From NCBI RefSeq assembly GCF_001544835.2, contig NZ_FCNX02000017.1, positions 124,001 through 188,000 on the forward strand: a DNA stretch of 64,000 bases, read 5' to 3'. This DNA is from Caballeronia fortuita (GTDB lineage: Bacteria; Pseudomonadota; Gammaproteobacteria; Burkholderiales; Burkholderiaceae). How positions within the stretch are numbered: the first letter of the stretch is position 1; each line of letters opens with the position of its first letter. Below the pieces are notes generated by a model that saw only the letters and a list, made by a program, of their open reading frames with translations, was not told where the DNA came from and searched no databases. The translations under genes and the position numbers were made by a program. Of the stretch, positions 42,658 through 50,764 are shown piece by piece.

Positions 42658-42877
42658 CGTCACATCGCACCACTTAACAAACCGGTTCAGCACCAAATAG
42701 CTCCGGCCCGCTACGCGGCCGACAGGTCAATCGGGAACGCGCGGGCATCTCTACTGACACTTCCATCGCACCGCACATGCATCATGTTGGTTTCCCCCGC
42801 AGACCCAGCGGCAGCGCGTAGCGCTGAGCCGATGCTCTTTCGTGCTGAACCAGCGCCCTGAAACGACTAGCTTGTCA
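42658..42877. other. central spacer of the inverted repeat
   Basis: This 220-base stretch separates the arms. I see no convincing gene, no transposase fragment and no direct target duplication. Its composition is somewhat lower in GC than the arms, and it holds one short palindrome (AGCGCGTAGCGCT region near 42815). Apparent coding frames across it are not supported by codon use. Confidence 0.45.
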
Positions 42878-43088
42878 GACCGTGCGCGAGCCAAGTCGGG
42901 CTAGTCCTCCGAGGGCACTCTTTAGGCGAGTGCCACCTTGGATGAAAGGACTACCCAAACTGCGTGTGACCGCGGGCCTGAAGAGCTGCTTTCTTTGGTT
43001 ACTTTCTTTGCAGCAGCAAAGAAAGTGACTGCCGCCCCGCACAGGGGCAGTGCCAATAAACCAAAACGAAAACGGGATCCGGCGACAA
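42878..43088. repeat. right arm of long inverted repeat
   Basis: Reverse complement of 42447-42657, of equal length. It contains the inverse 11-bp palindrome ACTTTCTTTGC/GCAAAGAAAGT at 43001-43026 with loop AGCA, and ends in GGATCCGGCGACAA. The arms and spacer together fill nearly the whole gap between gabT and gabD, so the gabTD transcript could form a stem of about 211 bp here. Confidence 0.9.
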
Positions 43089-43137
43089 AAGCAGACCCAC
43101 CGACCCCGCCCTGCGAAAAACGAAAAAGCAAAAACAA

Positions 43138-44433
43138 TCAGACCGCGACGCCGACAGTCTCCGTCAACACATCTTCGAGAATAGCCAAAGCCTCATCGAA
43201 AACCGCATCCTGAATCGTGAGCGGAAACAGGAACCGAACCACGTTCGAATAAACTCCACACACCAGCAGCAGCAACCCACGCTCCAGCGCCCGCGTTTGC
43301 ACGAGCTTGGCAAAACCAGCATCCGCATCATGGGAACTGGGCTTGCAAAACTCCACCGCGATCATCGCGCCGGGCCCTCGCACATCGGCGATTTGCGGCA
43401 CATCGCCCTTGAGTGCTTCGAGCTTCGCCGTCAGCTTGTCGCCGAGCACAGCCGCACGCTCGCAGAGCCTCTCTTCGTCGATGATATCGAGCACCGCATG
43501 CGCCGCCGCCACCGCCAGCGGGTTGCCCGCATACGTGCCGCCGAGTCCGCCCGGCGCGGCCGCATCCATGATGTCCGCGCCTCCGACGACGCCCGACAGC
43601 GGCATCCCGCCCGCCAGCGATTTCGCAATCGTCATCAGATCCGGCACGACGCCGTGGTGCTCCATCGCGAAAAGCTTGCCGGTGCGCGCAAAACCGGTCT
43701 GCACTTCATCGGCGATGAGCAGAATGCCATGGTCGTCGCAAATCTTGCGCAAGCCGCGCACGAACTCCGTGGGCGCGGGAACGAAGCCGCCTTCGCCCTG
43801 CACCGGTTCGAAGATGATCGCGGCAACGCGCGTCGCTTCGATATCGGCCTTGAACAGATGCTCGATCGCGCGCAGCGAATCCGCCACCGACACGCCATGC
43901 AGCGGATTCGGGAACGGCGCGTGATACACGTCCGACGGGAACGGCCCGAAGCCGATCTTGTACGGCGCAACCTTGCCGGTCAGCGCCATGCCCATCAGCG
44001 TGCGGCCGTGAAAGCCGCCCGTGAATGCGATCACGCCCGGCCGGCCCGTCGCGGCGCGCGCGATCTTCACCGCGTTCTCGACCGCCTCCGCGCCCGTCGT
44101 GAAAAACGCCGTCTTCTTTGCATGCGAACCCGGCGCGCGGGCGCTGATCTTCTCGGCGAGCGACACGTACGACTCGTACGGCACGATCTGATACGCCGTG
44201 TGCGTGAAGCAATCGAGCTGCGCGCGGATCGCCTCGACAATCTTCGGATGACGATGCCCCGTGTTGCACACCGCGATGCCCGCCGCGAAATCGATGAAGC
44301 GGCGGCCCTCGACATCCCACAATTCCGCGTTCTCGGCGCGCGCGGCGTAGAAATCGCACATTACGCCGACACCGCGCGGGGTCGCGGCGTTCTTGCGGGC
44401 TTGCAGATCGGCGTTTTTGAGGGTCGTGCTCAC
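43138..44433 (-). CDS. gabT: 4-aminobutyrate aminotransferase
   Basis: Predicted 431 residues. Class III PLP aminotransferase: RRFIDFAAGIAVCNTGHRHP, FFTTGAEAVENAVKIARAAT (cofactor phosphate), FTGGFHGRTLMGMALTGK, FEPVQGEGGFVPAP, LIADEVQTGFARTG with the PLP Asp, and the Schiff-base Lys in TIAKSLAGGMPLSG. It converts GABA plus 2-oxoglutarate to succinic semialdehyde plus glutamate. The start is GTG with AGGAG seven bases upstream; the nominal upstream ATG at 44463 lacks a site. It precedes gabD on the same strand and is divergent from the MocR-type regulator. Confidence 0.93.
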   Translation of the reverse strand: MSTTLKNADLQARKNAATPRGVGVMCDFYAARAENAELWDVEGRRFIDFAAGIAVCNTGHRHPKIVEAIRAQLDCFTHTAYQIVPYESYVSLAEKISARAPGSHAKKTAFFTTGAEAVENAVKIARAATGRPGVIAFTGGFHGRTLMGMALTGKVAPYKIGFGPFPSDVYHAPFPNPLHGVSVADSLRAIEHLFKADIEATRVAAIIFEPVQGEGGFVPAPTEFVRGLRKICDDHGILLIADEVQTGFARTGKLFAMEHHGVVPDLMTIAKSLAGGMPLSGVVGGADIMDAAAPGGLGGTYAGNPLAVAAAHAVLDIIDEERLCERAAVLGDKLTAKLEALKGDVPQIADVRGPGAMIAVEFCKPSSHDADAGFAKLVQTRALERGLLLLVCGVYSNVVRFLFPLTIQDAVFDEALAILEDVLTETVGVAV

Positions 44434-44548
44434 GGATATCTCCTTGATCGTGTGTGGCCGCATCGGCGGACTGGATTCAAGGTCGACTATAGTAAGATTT
44501 GGCCCTCAAGTTCAGAGCCATTTCAATAAATCTATAGGAGCCAATTCG
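44434..44548. promoter_or_regulatory. divergent control region of gabT and the MocR-type regulator
   Basis: 115 bases between the two starts. CTATAG occurs at 44487-44492 and again at 44532-44537, the second overlapping the TAGGAG ribosome-binding site of the regulator. TTGGCCCTC..GAGCCA forms a partial inverted repeat between them. MocR regulators bind direct repeats in such gaps, so these are operator candidates, but I have no reference sequence for this family. Confidence 0.45.
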
Positions 44549-46036
44549 ATGTCGACGCGCGCAAGCGTGCTTTCCGACTGGCTGGTGCAGCGCATCGACC
44601 GCACGAACGGCCAGCCGATCTACCGGCAATTGCACGGCCTTTTGCAGCAGGCGATCCTCACGCGCGAACTCGCGGCGGGCGCGAAAGTGCCGTCGTCGCG
44701 GTTGCTGGCGGCTGAACTGGGCGTCGGGCGCAACACCGTGACGCAGGTCTACGAGCAGCTCGCGCTCGAAGGCTATGTATCGTCGGCGACGGGGCGCGGC
44801 ACGTTCGTCGCGGACAGCACGCCCGACGAAATCCTCTTCGACGATGCCCCGCCCGACACCGCGACGCCGTCCGATGCGCACTCGACGCTCTCCACGCGCG
44901 GCGCGCGGCTGATCTCGGGCGCGGGCGTCTCGAAGCGTCAGGGTGGCGCGTTCATGCCGGGTGTGCCGGACGTGTCGCGGTTTCCGTCGCGCGTGTGGAA
45001 CCGGCTGCAGGCGAAATACTGGCGCAAGCCGCTGCCCGATCTGCTGACCTACGCGCCCGGCGGCGGCCACGCGGGATTGCGCCACGCGCTCGCGCACTAT
45101 CTGCGCACGTCGCGCTCGGTGCGCTGCACGCCGGAGCAGATCGTCGTGACGACGGGCATCCATCAATCCATCGATCTCGCCGCGCGCCTGCTCGCCGATC
45201 CGGGCGACACGATCTGGACCGAAGACCCGTGCTACTGGGGCGTGCGCAGCGTCCTGCAAGTGTCCGGGCTCGATCTGGAGGCGATTCCCGTCGACGCGGA
45301 AGGCATCGCGCCGAGGCCCGCCAATCTCGCATCGCCGCCGAAGCTCATGCTCGTCACGCCGTCGCATCAGTATCCGCTCGGCATGGTGATGAGCCTCGCG
45401 CGCCGCCGCATGCTGCTCGAATATGCGCGTCAGCACCGCTGCTGGATCATCGAGGACGATTACGACAGCGAATTTCGCTACGGCAGCCGGCCGCTCGCGT
45501 CGCTGCAGGGCATGGACACGTCGGGGCAGGTGATCTATGTCGGCAGCTTCGGCAAGACGCTGTTTCCGGGGCTGCGGATCGGCTATGTCGTCGTCCCGGA
45601 AACGCTCGCGGAGAGTTTCGCGACGGCGAGCGCCGAGTTGTATCGCGAAGGGCAGTTATTGCAGCAGGCCGTGCTGGCGGAATTCATCGAGCAGGGACAC
45701 TTCACGTCGCATATCCGGCGGATGCGCGCGCTCTACGGCCAGCGCCGCGACGCGATGCTCGCGACCATCGCCGAACGCTACGGCGACACGCTTGCGATCG
45801 CCGGCGGCGATGCCGGACTGCATCTCGTGCTGAAGCTGCCCGGGTACGTCGACGACCGCGCGCTCGCCGCCGCCGCGCTCGCCGAGGAGATCGTCGTGCG
45901 GCCGCTGTCGGGGTATTACGCGCATCGGCCGGACGCGGAACCGGGCTTGCTGATCGGCTATGCGTGCGTGCCCGACGAGGACATCGCGCCGGCTTTCGCG
46001 AAACTCGCCGGCGTCATCGACCGTTTCTTGCGCTGA
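44549..46036 (+). CDS. MocR/GabR-type PLP-dependent transcriptional regulator
   Basis: Predicted 495 residues. An N-terminal GntR-type winged helix (GQPIYRQLHGLLQQAILTRE, SSRLLAAELGVGRNTVTQVY) is joined to a fold-type I aminotransferase domain with VVTTGIHQSIDLAARLL, WTEDPCYWG, WIIEDDYDSEFRYGSRP and the PLP lysine in YVGSFGKTLFPGLRIGYVV. In this position, divergent from gabT, it most likely activates gabTD in response to GABA and PLP, as GabR does in Bacillus. TAGGAG precedes the ATG. Confidence 0.9.
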   Translation: MSTRASVLSDWLVQRIDRTNGQPIYRQLHGLLQQAILTRELAAGAKVPSSRLLAAELGVGRNTVTQVYEQLALEGYVSSATGRGTFVADSTPDEILFDDAPPDTATPSDAHSTLSTRGARLISGAGVSKRQGGAFMPGVPDVSRFPSRVWNRLQAKYWRKPLPDLLTYAPGGGHAGLRHALAHYLRTSRSVRCTPEQIVVTTGIHQSIDLAARLLADPGDTIWTEDPCYWGVRSVLQVSGLDLEAIPVDAEGIAPRPANLASPPKLMLVTPSHQYPLGMVMSLARRRMLLEYARQHRCWIIEDDYDSEFRYGSRPLASLQGMDTSGQVIYVGSFGKTLFPGLRIGYVVVPETLAESFATASAELYREGQLLQQAVLAEFIEQGHFTSHIRRMRALYGQRRDAMLATIAERYGDTLAIAGGDAGLHLVLKLPGYVDDRALAAAALAEEIVVRPLSGYYAHRPDAEPGLLIGYACVPDEDIAPAFAKLAGVIDRFLR

Positions 46037-46159
46037 AAACCGCCGAAACTTCACGATTCGCTTACTGCCTTCGAAAAAATCCTGCGCAACAACTGGAAAG
46101 CGCGGCGCAGGTGGAGGATCATGTGCGCCGTTTTCCGATCAAACCGCAAGGGCTTTTCC

Positions 46160-47353
46160 ATGACGACTTCGTCCGACCAACACTTCACCGTCATCGCCGA
46201 TCTCGCAGACGACGCGCCGTCGCTGCGCGAGCTTCGTCATGACATTCATCGTCATCCGGAGCTCTCGTACGAAGAGACGCGCACCGCCGCGCTCGTCGCC
46301 GACCGGCTCGAGGATTGGGGCTGGACGGTGACGCGCGGCGTCGGCGGAACGGGCGTCGTCGGCACGTTGAGGGCGGGCGACGGCACGAAGAGCATCGGCC
46401 TGCGCGCCGACATGGACGCGCTGCCGATCATCGAGCAGAGCGGCAAGCCCTGGGCGAGCGAGACGCACGGCAAGATGCACGCATGCGGTCACGACGGCCA
46501 CACGACGATGCTGCTCGGCGCGGCGCGTCATCTCGCGCGCACCCGTAATTTCAACGGCACGGTGCATCTGTATTTTCAGCCGGCGGAAGAGCACGGCGTG
46601 CCGAGCGGCGCGCAGAAGATGATCGAAGAGGGCTTGTTCGAGCGCTTTCATTGCGATGCCGTGTTCGGCGTGCACAACCATCCCGGCGCGCAGCCCGGCA
46701 CGTTCCTGTTCCGCAAGGGGCCGTTCATGGCGGCGGGCGATCAGGTGTCGATCGTGATCGAAGGCGTTGGCGGGCACGCGGCGCGGCCGCACCTGTCGGT
46801 CGATCCGGTCGTCGTGACGGCGAGCATCGTGATGGCGCTGCAGACGATCGTCGCGCGCAACGTCGATCCGGCGCAGCCGGCCGTCGTCACCGTCGGTTCG
46901 ATGCACGCGGGAACGGTGAACAACGTCATCCCGAATCGTGCGACGCTCGAACTGTCCGTGCGCTCGTTCGATCCGAAAGTGCGCGAGTTGCTCAGGCGCC
47001 GCATCAAGGAACTGGTCGAGTCGCAGGCCGCGAGCTACGGCGCGAGCGCGATGGTGAGGTATCTGGAAGGCTATCCGGTCGTCGTGAATTCGGACGCGGA
47101 AACCGAGTTCGCGATTCAGGTGGCGCGCGAACTGGTCGGCGAGGACAACGTCGTCGCGCACGCCGATCTGCTGATGGGCAGCGAAGACTTTGCGTTCATG
47201 CTGCAGGAACGGCCGGGCTCGTTCCTGCGTCTGGGCAACGGTGCGGGCGAGGACGGCTGCATGGTCCACAACCCGCACTACGACTTCAACGACAAGAATC
47301 TGCCGGTCGGCGCGGCTTACTGGGCGCGTCTCGTCGAGCGATTCCTGGTGTGA
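46160..47353 (+). CDS. M20 family amidohydrolase (hippurate hydrolase type)
   Basis: Predicted 397 residues. The M20D pattern is complete: LRHDIHRHPELSYEETRTA, LRADMDALPI, MHACGHDGHTTMLLGAA with metal-binding His and Cys, the acidic YFQPAEEHGVPSGAQKMIEEG, VGGHAARPHLSVDPV, and the late LMGSEDFAFMLQERPG and HNPHYDFND. Such enzymes hydrolyse N-acyl amino acids or hippurate with two metal ions. No signal peptide. AAGGG precedes the ATG at MTTS. It follows the GabR-type regulator by 123 bases and may be in the same regulon; that is only context. Confidence 0.88.
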   Translation: MTTSSDQHFTVIADLADDAPSLRELRHDIHRHPELSYEETRTAALVADRLEDWGWTVTRGVGGTGVVGTLRAGDGTKSIGLRADMDALPIIEQSGKPWASETHGKMHACGHDGHTTMLLGAARHLARTRNFNGTVHLYFQPAEEHGVPSGAQKMIEEGLFERFHCDAVFGVHNHPGAQPGTFLFRKGPFMAAGDQVSIVIEGVGGHAARPHLSVDPVVVTASIVMALQTIVARNVDPAQPAVVTVGSMHAGTVNNVIPNRATLELSVRSFDPKVRELLRRRIKELVESQAASYGASAMVRYLEGYPVVVNSDAETEFAIQVARELVGEDNVVAHADLLMGSEDFAFMLQERPGSFLRLGNGAGEDGCMVHNPHYDFNDKNLPVGAAYWARLVERFLV

Positions 47354-47359
47354 TGGACA

Positions 47360-48910
47360 TCACGCCGGCAACCTGAAACTCCCGATCGCCTCGCGCAGCA
47401 CATCGACCTGATCCTTCAGCGAATGCGCGGCGGCGGCGGCTTCCTCGACGAGCGCGGCGTTTTGCTGCGTCACCTGATCCATCTCGACGACCGCGCGGTT
47501 CACCTGTTCGATGCCCGCGCTCTGCTCGCGCGACGCGTGGCTGATCTCGTCGAGAATCTCGTTCACGCGGCGCACCGATTGCACGATTTCCGTCATCGTC
47601 GCGCCCGCGTTCGTCACGAGCGATGCGCCTTGCTCGACCGTCTGCGTCGACGTTTCGATGAGTGCCTTGATTTCCTTCGCCGCCGTCGCCGAACGTTGCG
47701 CGAGGCTGCGCACTTCCGCCGCGACAACCGCGAAGCCGCGTCCCTGTTCGCCCGCGCGCGCCGCTTCGACCGCCGCATTCAGCGCGAGAATATTCGTCTG
47801 GAACGCGATGCCGTCGATCACGCCGATGATGTCGCCGATCTGCTGCGAACTCGCCGTGATGCGCGTCATCGTGTCGATCACGTCGTCGACGACGCCGCTG
47901 CCGCGCGTCGCCACGTCCGCCGCCTGCTCCGCGAGACGCGCGGCCTGCGCGGCGCTTTCCGCGTTGTTCTTCACGTTCGCGGTCATCTGATCCATGCTCG
48001 ACGCGGTCTGCACGAGCGCCGCGGCCTGTTCCTCGGTGCGTTGCGAGAGATCGGTGTTGCCCGCCGCGATCTCCGAGGCGCCCACGTTGATGTTGTCCGT
48101 GCCGCTGCGCACGCGCGAGACCGTCTCGACGAGGCCGCGCTGCATCACGGCGAGTGCGTGCAAAAGACTCGTCGTGTCGTTTGGATGAAGCTCGACGCTG
48201 CTCGTCAGATCGCCGCGCGCGATGCGATGCGCCGCGCCGACCGCAAGCTCCAGCTCGCCGCCGAGATTGCGCTTGATACTGCGCAGCACGATCAGCATCG
48301 CGGCCGTCGCGAAGCCGCCGAGCACCGCCGTGATCGCGAGCCAGCGCAGCGCGCTCGCCCAGAACGCGCTTTGCACGTCGTCCATGTACATGCCGGTGAC
48401 GAGATACCAGTCCCACTGCGCGAAACGCTGCGCGTAGGAGAGCTTGCCGACCGGCTTGTCGCTGCCGGGCTTCGGCCACAGATAGCTGATGAAGCCGCCG
48501 CCGGTTTGATCGCCGGCCTTCACGATATCGACGAACAGGCGATTGCCCGCCGGATCGGTGTAAGTCGACAGATCCTTGCCGTTCATGGCCGGCTTGATCG
48601 GATGCATGACCATCGTCGGATGCGAATCGTTGATCGACAGATAGCCGTCCGTGCCGTAGCGGATCGCGCCGACCACTTCCAGCGCGCGCTTTTTCGCTTC
48701 GTCTTCGGTGATCGTCTTGTTCGCGGCGAGCGCAGCATAGTGCGCGGTGACGGCGTAGGCCTCGTTGACGAGCGTCTTTAGCTGCTCCTTGCGGTCGTCG
48801 ATCATCGACGTCCGGTTCTGCCACGCTCCGATGATCCCGATCGCGATCAAGCCGATCCACAGCACGGCGATCAGCGAGCCGAGCTTTTTGTTCAACGTCA
48901 TTCTGTTCAT
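47360..48910 (-). CDS. methyl-accepting chemotaxis protein
   Basis: Predicted 516 residues. An N-terminal transmembrane helix (LIAVLWIGLIAIGIIGAW) is followed by a periplasmic single-Cache-type sensor (ALEVVGAIRYGTDGYLSINDSH, WPKPGSDKPVGKLSYAQRF, WDWYLVTGMYMDDVQ), a second helix, a HAMP region (AAHRIARGDL), and a long signalling domain with the hairpin core GIAFQTNILALNAAVEAARAGEQGRGFAVVA-type sequence. Motif WDWYLVTG is common in sCache chemoreceptors that bind organic acids. There is no C-terminal CheR-binding pentapeptide. The ATG at MNRM is preferred over an upstream start at 48985. Confidence 0.92.
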   Translation of the reverse strand: MNRMTLNKKLGSLIAVLWIGLIAIGIIGAWQNRTSMIDDRKEQLKTLVNEAYAVTAHYAALAANKTITEDEAKKRALEVVGAIRYGTDGYLSINDSHPTMVMHPIKPAMNGKDLSTYTDPAGNRLFVDIVKAGDQTGGGFISYLWPKPGSDKPVGKLSYAQRFAQWDWYLVTGMYMDDVQSAFWASALRWLAITAVLGGFATAAMLIVLRSIKRNLGGELELAVGAAHRIARGDLTSSVELHPNDTTSLLHALAVMQRGLVETVSRVRSGTDNINVGASEIAAGNTDLSQRTEEQAAALVQTASSMDQMTANVKNNAESAAQAARLAEQAADVATRGSGVVDDVIDTMTRITASSQQIGDIIGVIDGIAFQTNILALNAAVEAARAGEQGRGFAVVAAEVRSLAQRSATAAKEIKALIETSTQTVEQGASLVTNAGATMTEIVQSVRRVNEILDEISHASREQSAGIEQVNRAVVEMDQVTQQNAALVEEAAAAAHSLKDQVDVLREAIGSFRLPA

Positions 48911-49050
48911 GTTGCGCCCGTCGCCTCTTTGCGTTGATTTCGCGTTGATTTCGCGTGGTCTTTGCGACGGCGCACGCCGCCGCATGCCCGCTTTACGGCA
49001 GGCCCGGGCGGTGCGTGTAGGGCGGGAATTCCCGTAGGGAAAGCGTCAGG

Positions 49051-49212
49051 TCAGAGACGCAGAATCGGATCCTTGTCGGGCGGCGCTTCGGGATGCTGCG
49101 GCTCGTCCGGCCGATGCCCCGGCGAGGGCGGCGTGAGCGGATCGGCCTCGGGATCGCGGTTCGGGTCCGCGACGGGATCCGGAACGGGATTGGTCTGCAT
49201 GTCGTATTTCAT
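49051..49212 (-). CDS. small proline-rich acidic protein
   Basis: Predicted 53 residues; the start is MKYDMQTNP and a good GGGGGA site lies five bases before the ATG. The chain is made of Asp-Pro repeats (PDPVADPNRDPEADPL), followed by PPSPGHRPDEPQHPEAPP and an end in DPILRL, with no cysteine or aromatic residue except one tyrosine. It is probably disordered. Its role is unknown. It follows the GT9-like gene on the same strand, 27 bases away, and precedes the chemoreceptor region. Confidence 0.6.
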   Translation of the reverse strand: MKYDMQTNPVPDPVADPNRDPEADPLTPPSPGHRPDEPQHPEAPPDKDPILRL

Positions 49213-49239
49213 GATGTCCCCCGAAAAGTTATGTCGACG

Positions 49240-49836
49240 CTACGCGGACGCGTGCGCAGCCGGCATGTGCAGCGTGAACGGCTCGCCCGGATGCGCGTCG
49301 CCGGTATTCGAGAGCGCGGCGCGGGCGCGGGCCGCGATCGCGTCGCTGCCGGTATCGCGCGGATGCTCGTCGAGGACGATATGCGGCGTGCCGAGCGCGC
49401 GGGCGGCGGCGACGGGCGAGGACGCTTCGGCGTCGTCGGACAGGAGCAGGCGCGCGTTCGCGATCAGCCGCGGCAGCGTGGCCGGCGCGACGGCGCCCGC
49501 GAGAAAGAGCGCGGCCGACTGCATCGCGCCGAGGACGCCGGCGGTGCGCTCGGGATCGGGCGCGTCGCCGACGATCGCGATCTGCCAGCCATCGGCGGCG
49601 AGCTGGTCGGCGACATCGGCATAACATTCGGCGGGCCAGGCGGGCGCGGCGTGATGGCTGCCCGGATGGATCAGCACGAGGCGCTCGCGCTCGATGCCGT
49701 GAAAGGCGGCGAGTTCGTCGTAGTCGTCGCTGCGCGCGGATTCGGCTGCGTGCGCGCGCGGCGGCGCGCTGGGCTCGTCGGGGACGAGCGCCGTCGTGAG
49801 GTCGTCGCTCAGCGTGGAAAGGGGATTGGCTCGCAT
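49240..49836 (-). CDS. glycosyltransferase family 9-like protein (half-length)
   Basis: Predicted 198 residues. The region from residue 50 resembles the C-terminal, nucleotide-binding half of heptosyltransferases: RLVLIHPGSHHAAPAWPAECYADVADQL, WQIAIVGDAPDPERTAG, and LIANARLLLSDDAEASSPVAAARALGTPHI. The usual N-terminal acceptor domain of about 150 residues is missing; instead the protein starts with a 50-residue Ser/Ala/Asp-rich segment. The ATG with AGGAG five bases upstream is convincing, so this looks like a genuine short protein or a decayed remnant rather than a missed start. No LPS genes are adjacent. Confidence 0.65.
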   Translation of the reverse strand: MRANPLSTLSDDLTTALVPDEPSAPPRAHAAESARSDDYDELAAFHGIERERLVLIHPGSHHAAPAWPAECYADVADQLAADGWQIAIVGDAPDPERTAGVLGAMQSAALFLAGAVAPATLPRLIANARLLLSDDAEASSPVAAARALGTPHIVLDEHPRDTGSDAIAARARAALSNTGDAHPGEPFTLHMPAAHASA

Positions 49837-50139
49837 CTTGGCTCCTGCAAGTGGCGTGGCCTCGTTCGATCTGGCAAATCGCGCGGGGCCGGCGCTTGGC
49901 AAGCAGCCGTCATGCCCGCGGCGTCCCGGCCGCTTCCTGACTGGCGGCGCGCGCGCCGTCGACACGGATTGCGTCTCGAAGCGTGACAGTCTGAGCGCCG
50001 GTTGCGGCATCTGTCACGTATTGAAGGAGGCGCCGGCGCGCTCGTCAAGGCGCGAAGTTTTCAGCGGCGATGTAAAAAAGCCGCCGTCTCGCGATGGCGA
50101 GGCGGCGGCTTCGATGCGGCGTGCGCGAAAGAGCGGCGC
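49837..50139. other. 303-base intergenic region
   Basis: Contains the promoter for the GT9-like gene and, at its left, a terminator for the membrane-protein gene at 50140. No coding frame is supported; the GC-rich sequence gives long shadow frames on both strands. Confidence 0.45.
50072..50111 (-). terminator. intrinsic terminator of the gene at 50140
   Basis: AAGCCGCCG-T-CTCGC pairs with GCGAG-G-CGGCGGCTT around GATG, and AAAAAA at 50074-50079 gives a T run on the minus strand, 29 bases beyond the stop of the membrane-protein gene. Confidence 0.88.
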
Positions 50140-50655
50140 TCAGGTTTCCGTGTTGCCGTCGTCGGCGGGCAGGGTTTTCGGCGTGAACGCTTCGGCGCGG
50201 CGGCGGATGCCGTCGACTTCGCCGGCCACGAACGTGCGCTTGTCGGCGGCGAGCGCTTCCTGATATGACACGCCTTCCGGCACGCGATGAAGCAGCGCGC
50301 GCAGTTCGCCTTGCGTCGTCTGCTCGACGGGCTCGTAGTCGTACAGACCGAGTTCGAGTTCGGCGCGTTCGTGCAGGATGAACAGACACGAGGCGAACAC
50401 GGCGACGCCGAGCACTTCCTGCACGCCGAAGCGGAATTCGTGCGGCACCGGCGAGAACGGCAGCCACGCGATGAGCGCGACGCCCGCGAGCGCCACTGCG
50501 ATGGTCACGTTGAGCAGCAATTGCAGACGCGCGACGATGCGCTCGCGTTCGGTCTGCAGTTGCCCGGCCGATTTCGGCACGAGCGCAGTGAGCGATTGTT
50601 GACGGCGGAGTTCTTCGAGCGGGAGAGCGGCCATGGAGGTTGTCGTCGGGACCAT
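50140..50655 (-). CDS. hypothetical inner-membrane protein
   Basis: Predicted 171 residues. Two adjacent transmembrane segments (LLLNVTIAVALAGVALIAWLPF, VLGVAVFASCLFILHE) are flanked by an N-terminal basic helix (LEELRRQQSLTALVPK, GQLQTERERIVARLQ) and a C-terminal 75-residue soluble part with YDYEPVEQTTQGELRALLHRVPEG and KRTFVAGEVDGIRRRAEAFT. No family recognised. A second in-frame ATG seven codons later is an alternative. It lies just downstream of the UdgX-fusion gene on the same strand, 109 bases away, but has its own terminator. Confidence 0.6.
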   Translation of the reverse strand: MVPTTTSMAALPLEELRRQQSLTALVPKSAGQLQTERERIVARLQLLLNVTIAVALAGVALIAWLPFSPVPHEFRFGVQEVLGVAVFASCLFILHERAELELGLYDYEPVEQTTQGELRALLHRVPEGVSYQEALAADKRTFVAGEVDGIRRRAEAFTPKTLPADDGNTET

Positions 50656-50764
50656 CGATGAGCGCCAGAGCGGCGCGACACGGATATAACGCGCGGCTTA
50701 CAGGAACGTTGACGGCGCTTTCGTCTTGTTGCGTCCTGTTTCGTCCTGTTGCATTTGCCGGCGT

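Noticed and set aside
42922..43137. A 71-codon frame on the minus strand (FFAAAKKVTKESS type) within the inverted repeat
   Set aside because: Such frames come from the repeat sequence itself; no ribosome-binding site, no codon bias, and the same peptide would be made from any copy of the repeat.
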